A stretch of DNA of 64,000 bases from Apostichopus japonicus (taxonomy: Eukaryota > Echinodermata > Holothuroidea > Aspidochirotida > Stichopodidae), in assembly GCF_037975245.1 (NCBI RefSeq), contig NC_092568.1, forward strand, positions 28,797,501 to 28,861,500. The letters run 5' to 3'. The notes below the pieces were generated by a model that was not told the origin of the DNA, made no database searches, and saw nothing but the letters and a program-made list of their open reading frames with translations. The position numbers and the translations under genes were made by a program. Shown here piece after piece: positions 58,301 through 64,000 of this stretch. The first letter of the stretch is position 1. Every line of letters begins with the position of its first letter.

Positions 58301-61300
58301 AAGATACTTACCTTTCAGTGCACATGCTAAATTTGATATAAAAAAAGATGTTTAAGCATTTCATAAATAATCCACAAGTCTATCCAACTTTGGACAATTT
58401 CAAGTACAGTGTTTGAGAAAGATAATAAAGAATAGCTTGTATACTAAGAAAGATCTGTGTAGGTAAAATGTATGCAAGTTTGAAGGCCTTACATTACAAA
58501 AGAAGTAGGATCTCTCCAAGGGGCAAATAATCAAGAAGTAAGAGAGCACAAGTTTTACCAACAAATAAAACAGACCAGTAAATTTGTAAAAATGAATATA
58601 GTTAACAAGAATATGGACAACATTTGCAGCTAGGAGCAGAAAGAAGATATATGTTGTAAAGATCTGGTCATTCTTGTAAAAATAAGATGTTTTAAATAGT
58701 GGTTTTGCATCCATTGAACTAGATGAATGAATAAATTGTTCAACATTTCTCTTTCTGAGAAAGTTTATTACTGTGCGTGTTTTTGTCCCTTCTGTTACTG
58801 TTACTTGTCATTTAGCCTCTGAAGAAGATCCTGCTAGGATCGAAATGTCAGGCCTACTTACTTTTACACTATTGTTAAATCAATAATGTGAACAATATTT
58901 GTTTTTAAGTTTGAACTTATACAGTTTGAGTAAAAATAATGAAACTTAACTGTCTTTTGCTCTCTCTCCAGAAACATCTGAATTCCTCGTTGATCCACTG
59001 TTTCATCGAGAACGGAGCGCAACTGTCTCTAGATGCCAACGAGAACGGTGAAAACATTTTACACGCCATGAGCAGAGGTATCAAAGATACAAGTCAGATT
59101 GAGATGTTTGAGTTCCTCTGTGAGATGGTAAGTTCTACCAAGCGTAGGCTCTAATCATGTAACAAGGAAAAATTTAACATATGAAATAAGAATAAGTATA
59201 TTCTCTATAACACCGATGGTAATAACACCGTGGTTAGGACTCCATTCTTTCCCAGGAGGTGGTTAGGATCACATTTTGTGATTTAAAATCAGCTTTCCTT
59301 TTCCTAGGGTTTGATGGATGCTTTCCCAGGGGGTGGTTAGGATCACATTTTTTGTTTTAAAATCCATTTTCCTTTTCCTAGGGTTGATGGGTGCTTTCCC
59401 AGGGGTTGGTTAGGATCACATTTTTTTGTGATGTAAATAGCCATATCCTTTGTGTGGTTAACTTGTGTTGAACAGAGATTGTATTGCTACTGCTTTTGTA
59501 AAAAATGCCCAAGAACTAGATTCAACATCATTTGAAAAATGAGAAATTATGTGCCTTTTCAAAGCAAACATGAAGCAATTATTTCAACCATAAGAAGATA
59601 ACTTTATACAATTTATATGTCCTAGAACTAACTTGGTTGCTTTGAGTCAAAATATGTGGAATATGGTAATGCAACCAGACCAGTGTCTTTAAATTTGAGA
59701 TGAGAATGTGAAGGGATTCTTTCAGTATTTGCCATTTATCTTTCCACCACAAAATGCAACTTTATTAATGTTATAAATAAAATATAAGATTATTTTAATC
59801 TAAAGTTTCAGAGGTAAGCTTTGATTTTCCTTCCACTTTTGCAGTTGGGGAAGCCGGAACTACATAAGGAAAGTCCAACTAACAACAAATTGTTGACTCC
59901 TGTCAAAGAATTCATCCAACCGCCAGATATCAAGGATCCATCAAATGCCAGCTCTGCTCAAATGCCAATTCTGGAACAAGAGGCAAATCATTTGAGGGAT
60001 AAGTTACCAGGGTCAGAAAAGCTTCCCATGGTAGTCAAAGAGGAGAAACCGAAGATAGTAATAAGCAACAACGACACTAAAAACGAACTCACAAATAATT
60101 CCAACCCTGTCACCAGCAGCGGCGGTGGCAAAGAGAACAGTCTTCCTCAAATATCCAGCAGTCCTAAGCAGGAACAGGTCGGGGGAAACGTCAAGTCGCA
60201 AACACCGACCAAGGACGAGACGGAGAAGGTGACCCCCATGGAGGTAGAGGAGCATCCCCCCCGGAAGGTGATTGGCAGTGGAACCGTCGGCCTGGTGCCT
60301 CAGCTCATCCACTTGGCCGCTGATAGAGACACAGAGGGCTTTACACCGCTTCACAGGTTATGTCAAGAATATACAAATGTCTGCCATGGTGCGACCAGGG
60401 TGAGTTCATTAATTTGGTTTAATCTTATTCGTTGTTTTATTCACATTTCTGTGCCCATGTTTATATGTATATTTATATATTTATATTTGTATGTTCTTTA
60501 TGGTGGTTTATAATCCTGTCTTATATCATTTTTTACTTTTTTTGCTGTTGTTATTACTTTTAGGTTTTCTTAAGTTTGGTAATTTTATCATATTCCAGGT
60601 ATTGGTTCTTTTGTACAGTGCTCTTGAGCTTGTTTTAATCCATGATAACAGCACTTTAATATTTGGTTTTTATTTATTTATTATTATTTATAATATCATG
60701 AATGACATTTATGGGGGTGGGTCGAAATACTTGAAAAGAAAAAATAATAAAATGGATTTAACAATTCAATAAATGCTCAGTGAATAACAGATTGAAAGTA
60801 GTCTCATCATATAGTGGACATCATCAATACAAAGATATTGTCATTGATTTTTTTCCTCTCAACAGAAAAACTTGAAAGAAGATGTGATTACCCTTTTAAA
60901 GGTAAGTTAATGTTTTGGTAGTCATTTTATGTTTGTTTGTGGGATATTGGATTTTAGTTCTTGTATGTCCACAAGCTGTGATAAGCTTGTTCAGAGGTAT
61001 AGACGATGTTTAAGAAACCGAGAGCAACAACAATGTAAAATTGTTCTGTATCTTCAATTTATCTTGTATGTTTTATCTTGGAGATTATCTTGGATTGGAA
61101 TTAATCTTGTATTTATCTTGGATGTTGTTGTCATGACATTTAGACTCAAGGAAAGTGTCACATATTTTGTGGAGTATGAACATTTGAATATGACTTTATA
61201 CTGACATTGCTTTCAACCTGTTCAAAAACGTTCTTTTCGATGCCTTAAACATACCAGCAGGTATGTTTAAACACCATATTTAAATGTAAATATATACTTT

Positions 61301-61402
61301 TGCATGATGTTTCCTTCATGAAGGGTTTTGTTGAAAGAGCCAAATGTGATATCAATGCGATGACAGAAGTCTCCACTTCAGCGAAAGACCTTAAAGGAGG
61401 AG
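37262..61402 (+). CDS. Ankyrin-repeat nuclear protein, candidate pme-5-type poly(ADP-ribose) polymerase (partial at 3' end)
   Basis: Twenty-two exons join with matching phases into 1232 residues and the frame is still open, so the gene continues past the right edge. Order: Glu/Lys-rich start (1-18), KRKRKP nuclear localisation signal (near 36-45), an about 90-residue Tudor-like module (70-135), basic linkers (173-318), ankyrin-like repeats with gaps (about 320-1000: LHYAA, GFTALHYAAENGH, TPLILAARKGH), a Ser/Lys/Pro-rich linker (1010-1165) and a further ankyrin motif, GFTPLHRLCQE. I infer a nuclear scaffold. The layout recalls the N-terminal half of invertebrate pme-5/tankyrase-like PARPs. No WGR, helical or catalytic PARP domain lies in the window, so this is a hypothesis. 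Another ankyrin scaffold is the alternative. Confidence 0.9.
37316..40557. other. Gene 2 intron 1
   Basis: It holds a dispersed repeat at about 37690-37960 with TGGTCAAAGGTCA at 37867-37879, an (AT)n run at 40359-40394, and homopolymer C/G runs near 38456 and 38923. No further exon is seen. Confidence 0.6.
40558..40753 (+). CDS. Gene 2 exon 2 (residues 19-83), nuclear localisation signal
   Basis: The acceptor is CATACAG before 40558 and the donor is GTAAGC at 40754. It contains a Ser/Thr/Pro-rich stretch and SKRKRKPAEL, a classic monopartite nuclear localisation signal. It then enters a folded segment, FLPKGGYVAVRSEDG, which continues in exon 3. It ends in phase 1. Confidence 0.9.
42182..42492 (-). 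mobile_element. tRNA-derived SINE, copy 1
   Basis: Read on the minus strand, the head has an A-box-like TGGTCAAGTGG (42472-42482) and a B box GGTTCGAGCCC (42428-42438), as in a Pol III tRNA-type promoter. The body has TTGGGCAAGGCGCTTTATCT and CACCCAGGTGTATAAATGGG. The tail is truncated relative to copy 2. It lies in gene 2 intron 2. Confidence 0.85.
42915..43181 (+). CDS. Gene 2 exon 3 (residues 84-172), Tudor-like module
   Basis: The acceptor is CATACAG before 42915 and the donor is GTAAGT at 43182. It encodes FYLCQVLHYVYDD, VQWMEKKSNNVYELDYMDS, then DRESVLTEVRL. The alternating hydrophobic strands with VxWxE and a Y..DY.D pattern suggest a small beta-barrel of Tudor/Agenet type. I do not recognise the exact family. 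A Lys/Glu-rich helix follows. It ends in phase 1. Confidence 0.9.
43795..43983 (+). CDS. Gene 2 exon 4 (residues 173-235), basic linker
   Basis: The acceptor is TATTTAG before 43795 and the donor is GTAAAT at 43984. It encodes NLAEAVTASIIRSKNQAK, then a low-complexity Asn/Pro/Lys/Ser-rich stretch ending KRQPTRKPR. It is probably disordered and may add to nuclear targeting. It ends in phase 1. Confidence 0.85.
44268..44517 (+). CDS. Gene 2 exon 5 (residues 236-318), basic linker
   Basis: The acceptor is CACACAG before 44268 and the donor is GTGAGT at 44518. It is a Lys/Arg-rich sequence (RRIKEADDERKAVVKLKHIK, then KIEEKKNAKRRSKGG) followed by a Ser/Asn-rich tail. It is likely a charged helix plus a disordered linker. 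It ends in phase 2. Confidence 0.85.
45715..45999 (+). CDS. Gene 2 exon 6 (residues 319-413), start of ankyrin-like region
   Basis: The acceptor is TTTCACAG before 45715 and the donor is GTGTGT at 46000. MLCKEAIHAVLTNNQGSLQR, a LIDD segment and NALLYSMQLKSNKAFDML have the spacing of divergent ankyrin helices. It ends in phase 2. The donor is followed by a TGTCTTG-rich minisatellite. Confidence 0.88.
46060..46258. repeat. TGTCTTG-rich minisatellite, about 64 bp x 3
   Basis: Repeats of CTAGTCTTGTCTGTTCTTGT then CTTGGTTTGTCTGATCTGGTT. A further copy is at about 47429-47500, so the two blocks flank about 1.2 kb of different sequence. Confidence 0.9.
46260..46900. repeat. Dispersed repeat with 28-bp palindrome and DR1 sites
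   Basis: It begins with a 28-bp palindrome at 46260-46287 (AGCTCATACCAGCA | TGCTGGTGTGAGCT), then a TCTATCAC-type microsatellite (about 46303-46358). AT-poor sequence with GGGTCAAAGGTCA (46470-46482) and AGGTCAAAGGTCA (46765-46777) follows. It resembles the GGTCA-rich repeat in PC intron 1 in style. Confidence 0.75.
47638..47681 (+). pseudogene. Decayed duplicate of gene 2 exon 7 (candidate poison exon)
   Basis: TTTGACAGGTTTCAT at 47630-47644 and the 100 bp before it align with the real exon 7 acceptor region (about 47728-47850). Spliced in at phase 2 it reads FHVFHDA then TGA. A possible donor, GTTTGA, is near 47681. Only the first part of the exon is recognisable. Confidence 0.55.
47845..47929 (+). 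CDS. Gene 2 exon 7 (residues 414-442)
   Basis: The acceptor is TTTTACAG before 47845 and the donor is GTAAGT at 47930. It encodes FHHVLMGHRTKIVNAAKGTK, then EGNFAFAR. A partial, degraded copy of this exon and its acceptor lies about 205 bp upstream. It ends in phase 0. Confidence 0.88.
48419..48637 (+). CDS. Gene 2 exon 8 (residues 443-515)
   Basis: The acceptor is TGTTATAG before 48419 and the donor is GTGAGT at 48638. It encodes NPSLFRRAGYQRGEAISKRI, then LNIVQFAMKNDVPLNFLEKL, ankyrin-like helices. An internal CTTCAG at 48514-48519 could act as a weaker alternative acceptor, keeping the frame. It is 73 codons. Confidence 0.88.
49575..49697 (+). CDS. Gene 2 exon 9 (residues 516-556)
   Basis: The acceptor is GTGAACAG before 49575 and the donor is GTCAGT at 49698. 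It encodes TKMQQNAYIAVRSGNRLLAGEVIK, then HGFHKLHEQ, resembling a helix pair of an ankyrin repeat (AVRSGN). It is 41 codons, phase 0. Confidence 0.85.
50367..50447 (+). CDS. Gene 2 exon 10 (residues 557-583)
   Basis: The acceptor is CTCTCCAG before 50367 and the donor is GTTTGT at 50448. It is a short 27-codon exon, VLLVDTPEELPQTSIAITKK and KSADNAK, a linker before the clear ankyrin block. Both neighbours fit in phase 0. Confidence 0.8.
51822..51985 (+). CDS. Gene 2 exon 11 (residues 584-637), ankyrin repeats
   Basis: The acceptor is TTCTTTAG before 51822 and the donor is GTAGGT at 51986. MTPFHCAAINPNAKVLAHLL and GWTLLHYAAACKG are two clear ankyrin repeats with the TPxHxAA signature. It ends in phase 2. 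Confidence 0.93.
52183..52563 (-). mobile_element. tRNA-derived SINE, copy 2 (near full length, 381 bp)
   Basis: On the minus strand it has the same A box (52547-52557), B box (52503-52513) and body as copy 1. It continues through a GCTATATAAG-type 3' block to an (ATT)n tail at the left edge (52185-52200). It lies in gene 2 intron 11. Confidence 0.88.
53121..53227 (+). CDS. Gene 2 exon 12 (residues 638-673), ankyrin repeat
   Basis: The acceptor is TTTCACAG before 53121 and the donor is GTGAGT at 53228. GVPADTGTCRGLTPLMIAS, then KLGQLQNVVQLL, is a canonical ankyrin repeat. It ends in phase 1. Confidence 0.92.
53335..53412 (-). mobile_element. SINE tail fragment with (ATT)n
   Basis: It holds (ATT)n then TTTTATATAGCCCTCTTTTC and a GAGCGCTTTACA block on the + strand. 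These correspond to the 3' end of the SINE family with the head missing, a 5'-truncated copy. It lies in gene 2 intron 12. Confidence 0.65.
54146..54446. mobile_element. hAT-type MITE, 301 bp, TSD GAAGTTTG
   Basis: The termini CAGGCGTGTAGCCAAGG and CGCTTCGCTCCTG are diverged forms of the family at 9378. The target duplication GAAGTTTG is perfect at 54138-54145 and 54447-54454. The interior shares sequence with the right end of the large element at 61539. It lies in gene 2 intron 12. Confidence 0.85.
54572..54666 (+). CDS. Gene 2 exon 13 (residues 674-705), ankyrin repeat
   Basis: The acceptor is CTGTGTAG before 54572 and the donor is GTAAGT at 54667. It encodes a Gly/Ser spacer and VDKKDNNGFTALHYAAENGH, a textbook ankyrin repeat. 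It ends in phase 0. Confidence 0.93.
55188..55344 (+). CDS. Gene 2 exon 14 (residues 706-757), ankyrin repeats
   Basis: The acceptor is CCTTCAG before 55188 and the donor is GTTTGT at 55345. DICRLLAKHTVDFECAS completes one repeat and KVTPLILAARKGHYQTVQAL gives the next. It ends in phase 1. Confidence 0.93.
55446..55730 (-). mobile_element. tRNA-derived SINE, diverged copy 3
   Basis: On the minus strand the B box GGTTCGATTCC (55685-55695) is perfect, while the A-box region is deleted. The body TTGGGCAAGATGCTTTATCT and the TTTATATAGC tail block identify the family. It is the most diverged of the three. It lies in gene 2 intron 14. Confidence 0.8.
56116..56324 (+). CDS. Gene 2 exon 15 (residues 758-827), ankyrin repeats
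   Basis: The acceptor is CATCTAG before 56116 and the donor is GTAAGC at 56325. KRTPLIHAVMNGQEPVVSFL and NSPLHYAAGYGWFHCVKLLL, followed by GGADPK, are two canonical repeats. It is the best conserved ankyrin stretch here. It ends in phase 0. Confidence 0.94.
57139..57363 (+). CDS. Gene 2 exon 16 (residues 828-902), ankyrin repeats
   Basis: The acceptor is TTATTTCAG before 57139 and the donor is GTAAGT at 57364. PYWIAFLKGHLGCVDLLLK and DVNMRDADGWTMVTMAVKF are ankyrin repeats. It ends with DFIGWNA, the first half of a repeat completed by the next, very short exon. Confidence 0.92.
57594..57620 (+). CDS. Gene 2 exon 17, 27-nt microexon (residues 903-911)
   Basis: The acceptor is GTCTTCCAG before 57594 and the donor is GTAAGT at 57621. 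It encodes LHHLASNTA. Joined to exon 16 it gives GWNA-LHHLAS, a regular ankyrin signature, which supports the exon despite its length. It is nine codons, phase 0 at both ends, so it can be skipped without a frameshift. Confidence 0.85.
58124..58261 (+). CDS. Gene 2 exon 18 (residues 912-957)
   Basis: The acceptor is CCAAAAAAG before 58124 and the donor is GTAACT at 58262. It encodes EVALKMANVLVKNGCSPSTP, then NHETALGIAVKQ, an ankyrin-like repeat. The acceptor has a weak pyrimidine tract (CTTTCCCTCC), but the frame and repeat fit. It is 46 codons. Confidence 0.88.
58816..58854 (+). ncRNA. Hammerhead-like core in a dispersed repeat
   Basis: GCCT-CTGAAGA, a 5-bp stem GATCC/GGATC with loop TGCTA, then GAAA-TGTC-AGGC. 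CTGANGA and GAAA are the two invariant hammerhead core strands. GCCT and AGGC could pair as helix I, and GTC would be the cleavage triplet. Helix III would be minimal, and one extra A follows CTGAAGA. Activity is unproven. It lies in gene 2 intron 18. Confidence 0.4.
58972..59127 (+). CDS. Gene 2 exon 19 (residues 958-1009)
   Basis: The acceptor is CTCTCCAG before 58972 and the donor is GTAAGT at 59128. It encodes KHLNSSLIHCFIENGAQLSL, then ENGENILHAMSRG and EMFEFLCEM, another ankyrin repeat. It is 52 codons. Confidence 0.92.
59247..59440. repeat. Tandem repeat, 74 bp x 2.6
   Basis: Units start CTTTCCCAGGGGGTGGTTAG at 59247, 59321 and 59394, with GATCACATTTT and CTTTTCCTAGGG inside. It lies in gene 2 intron 19. 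TTTTCCTAG-G resembles an acceptor, but no exon follows. Confidence 0.88.
59845..60399 (+). CDS. Gene 2 exon 20 (residues 1010-1194), linker plus ankyrin motif
   Basis: The acceptor is TTTTGCAG before 59845 and the donor is GTGAGT at 60400. It is the largest exon of the gene (185 codons). Most of it is a Lys/Ser/Pro/Asn/Glu-rich low-complexity linker, probably disordered. The end is GLVPQLIHLAADRDTEGFTP, then LHRLCQEYTN, so ankyrin repeats resume. Confidence 0.93.
60866..60901 (+). CDS. Gene 2 exon 21, 36-nt microexon (residues 1195-1206)
   Basis: The acceptor is CTCAACAG before 60866 and the donor is GTAAGT at 60902. It encodes KNLKEDVITLLK, the second helix of the ankyrin repeat begun in exon 20. 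It is phase 0 at both ends. Confidence 0.82.
61324..61402 (+). CDS. Gene 2 exon 22 (residues 1207-1232), last exon in window
   Basis: The acceptor CTTCATGAAG ends at 61323 and the donor is GTAAGA at 61403. GFVERAKCDINAMTEVSTSA, then KDLKGG, continues the ankyrin fold from exon 21 (LLKGF..AKCDIN). It ends in phase 1, so at least one more exon lies beyond 64000. Confidence 0.82.
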
Positions 61403-61538
61403 GTAAGAACACAGCATCATTGAACAAATATTTTGAAGAAAAAGTCATTTAGACTATAGTCGTTAAAAAGTCTGTTGTGGAATCATTTTGCCATGGCTCA
61501 GTTTTGAAGGCAACTGTCTCTTTGATGGTGCATTGGTA

Positions 61539-63735
61539 CAGGGACGTAGCCAGGGGGGGAGCAGGGGGAGCGACCGCTCCCCCCTTTCAGTGTCTATTTT
61601 TTTTTTTTAAACTGTCGTTTTTTTAGCATGGTATTTTGTCAGTGCTCTTTTGATCTTGAATACTCGTCAGCTCCGTTAACTCGATTGTAATCGTAGTAAC
61701 ATTCACGCCTACTGATTCAACTACTTACTTAGTTTGGCAGATGCAATTAGCTAAATTTAGCTTATAGCCAATTACAAGTCTACAGTTGGCCACTGCGTAA
61801 TAAAATACATATTGCCTACCTAACCGCACTCTATGGAATGTCACAAACTGTATGCACAACAACGTCGACAATGTTCGTTCAATGAGTCGTCCTAAGTTGT
61901 TGCACGAACAGCATGTTATAAAGCTAAGCTAGCAATCGTACGTGATACGCACTTCCTATAAATAATTATTACACTGCTAATACACTGCGATAACGATATT
62001 TGTTTTTAGGCCACTGCATTTCTGGCTGTATTACAAAATATGAAAGTTTATATTGTCCATCAGTTAAGTTCGTCAAATGTATTAAAGTCCAGACATTGGA
62101 CAATAAACAAGAATCATCCTACTGGAAAACTTGTAAAAGAGCACTATGTTTGTCTTTCTGATATATTATGTAAAAGAACATGTAAAAGAATTTAAACAGG
62201 AAACAAAATCTGCTGATAATGATATCATAAGATCAGGGCGTAGCCAGTATGTAGCACGATAGTTTCATTCAACACTCTACCCGCCGAAAAAGACTATAGG
62301 ATCCGATCTTGTCAGTTTTTTAACATGTAGTTTAGAACCCGTTTACGCAGATAATATTTCAGTTGAGAAAACACTTGAGAAATTTGCATCAGATGGCAAT
62401 CGTCGGATAGCTCTCGCCTTCTCTTATTAGGCTAACTTAAACATTTACTAACTACAGTTGTATCAAAGACATTTCTGGACTATCTTTGCATCTACAAGTA
62501 TCAGAAGTTGAAAAGTAAGACTACTCTGTACATGTACCTTCAAGGGTGGCGGAACCGGGGGGCACAGGGGGCAAGTGCCCCCCCCACTTTTCCTCAGGTT
62601 AAAAATGTGCCCTTTTTCTAAATAAAACTTGTACTATTAGGTCAGCGATATTTCAGTAAGAGATCTAATCCTAATTTAGAACTATCAGGGGCGTAGCCAG
62701 TATGTAGCACTGTAGGCCCGGGCCTACACTTTTTTTGGCCAAGTTATCTTTTTTTATTAAAGCACCCATAATTCAAATCCATAAGCTTGCTGGATGAGTT
62801 TAAGAGTCTAGACAGAAAAACTATTGAAATGAACGTAGCAAGATTATGGCTAAATTAGGTGACCTATTCTTCTGTCATCTAGGCTGTCATTCATATCGCG
62901 TGTGGTTTCATTCAATACTCTACCCGCCGAAAAAGACTAGGATACGATCTTGTCAGTTTTTTAACATCTACTTAAGAACCCGTTTACGCAGATAAAATTT
63001 CAGTTGAGAACATTCCACAGTCAAATAAGCCTATCGTTGATTAACAGACTTTATATGTATAGAGCTGCAGCACTTTGTTGCCTGTTGTTGTCACGATCGG
63101 CGTTCCAAGTTCCAAAACAGCCTTTTCGATAAACATTTACTAGCTACAGTTTTATTAAAGACAATTACTGGCTATGGTTGTATGAAAGACATTTCTGGCC
63201 TATCTTTGTATCTACAAGTATCAGAAGTTGAAAAGTAAGACTACTACGACGGGGGGGGGGGGGGGGGGGGAGCGTTGATGGAGTGATGTGTATATGCAAA
63301 TAAGATAATACAATCAGATTTATAAAGGGTACTAAATATCAGGCTGCATCAGTCCAATCGAATTTCTGCAAAGTGCCCTTTGACGTCGGTGCCCCCCCCA
63401 GATTAAAAGTGCTTCCGCCGCCCTTGTGTACCTTGCTAATTTTAATACATTATGTATTATTGAATTACGTACTATTTTAACTCGTTTGTTTTTTGGGTTT
63501 AAAAGTGATATTGAATGAGGTTTCTCAAGTTAGCAAGAGGCCAGGGAACCAGAATGAACATTCGGGAAGGGCTGTTTCCTGCCATCTGGGGGGTTTGTAA
63601 AACCAAAAATTTTCTTGTACGCTCCGCGCCAACCGATGGTGGCGCTCCGCTCAGATAGTCCTGCCTACAACTTTGAAAATCCATATCAATCGCAAAAATT
63701 GCTTCCCCCCTTTCAAATTCCTGGCTACGTCGCTG
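61539..63735. mobile_element. hAT-type element, 2197 bp, TSD CATTGGTA
   Basis: The terminal inverted repeats are CAGGGACGTAGCCAGG and CCTGGCTACGTCGCTG. The 8-bp target duplication CATTGGTA is perfect at 61531-61538 and 63736-63743. No transposase ORF is visible, so it is non-autonomous. It contains internal duplications and a second nested hAT element. It lies in the last visible intron of gene 2. Confidence 0.9.
62541..63426. mobile_element. Nested hAT-type element, 886 bp, TSD TGTACCTT
   Basis: The termini CAAGGGTGGCGGAA and TTCCGCCGCCCTTG are inverted repeats with one mismatch. The perfect 8-bp duplication TGTACCTT lies at 62533-62540 and 63427-63434. It is inserted in the 2197-bp element. 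Its interior (62885-63250) repeats sequence that also lies outside it (62237-62530). Confidence 0.9.
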
Positions 63736-63743
63736 CATTGGTA

Positions 63744-64000
63744 TACAATCATATAAACCAGTGGCACCCAACCTGCTCGAAATCGCTACCCCAAAATGCC
63801 CCCCCCCTCCCTGCCCAATTAATACCCTATCATTGTAAAATGTTCATTTAACAAGGTTGGAATAGGTTAACTTTATTTCCTTGTGTAGTAGTGTATTAGA
63901 TATTAGGTGTTTGTACCATGTAGTACATCATAAACTGTTACAATACTTTTTTCTTGTCTGTCAGCAACAGTGCCATTTCCCCCCCCCCCTCCTCCTCCCC
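63744..64000. other. Right edge, intron of gene 2
   Basis: AT-rich sequence with C runs, ending in CCCCCCCCCCTCCTCC. No exon is seen, and the next exon of gene 2 must lie beyond the window. Confidence 0.6.

Overview
The window looks like animal nuclear DNA, most likely from a marine invertebrate deuterostome such as an echinoderm. It is AT-rich. It has two intron-rich genes on the + strand, GT/AG splice sites at every exon edge I could define, and many non-autonomous transposons, SINEs and minisatellites. The organism guess is an inference from gene structure and repeat style; nothing in the sequence names the species.

Gene 1 (about 1854 to at least 24944) is a complete mitochondrial pyruvate carboxylase, PC. 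I could join 18 coding exons with consistent phases. They give 1206 codons including the stop, or 1205 residues, against 1178 for human PC. The biotin carboxylase, carboxyltransferase and biotin carrier domains are all present with their key residues. The start codon follows a likely acceptor at 1851-1853, so at least one untranslated exon should lie upstream.

Gene 2 (37249 to beyond the right edge) is a large nuclear ankyrin-repeat protein. I could join 22 coding exons for 1232 residues, and the frame is still open in the last intron. It has a short start exon, a KRKRKP nuclear localisation signal, an unassigned Tudor-like module, basic linkers, about a dozen ankyrin-like repeats and a low-complexity linker. 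This layout resembles the N-terminal half of invertebrate pme-5/tankyrase-like poly(ADP-ribose) polymerases. The domain that would decide this is not in the window.

About 12.3 kb separates the genes and contains no gene I can support.

The introns and flanks hold most of the unusual content. PC intron 12 has a 119-bp minisatellite of about 21 copies with a three-unit super-period and a hairpin in every unit. PC intron 1 has a degenerate tandem repeat with several DR1-type nuclear-receptor sites. PC intron 2 has a foldback repeat split by a solo LTR whose empty site survives in the other arm. At least five hAT-type elements are present, four with perfect or near-perfect 8-bp target duplications, and one is nested in another. 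A tRNA-derived SINE family has three copies plus a tail fragment. Short dispersed repeats carry a hammerhead-ribozyme-like core. A decayed copy of gene 2 exon 7 would introduce a stop if spliced in.
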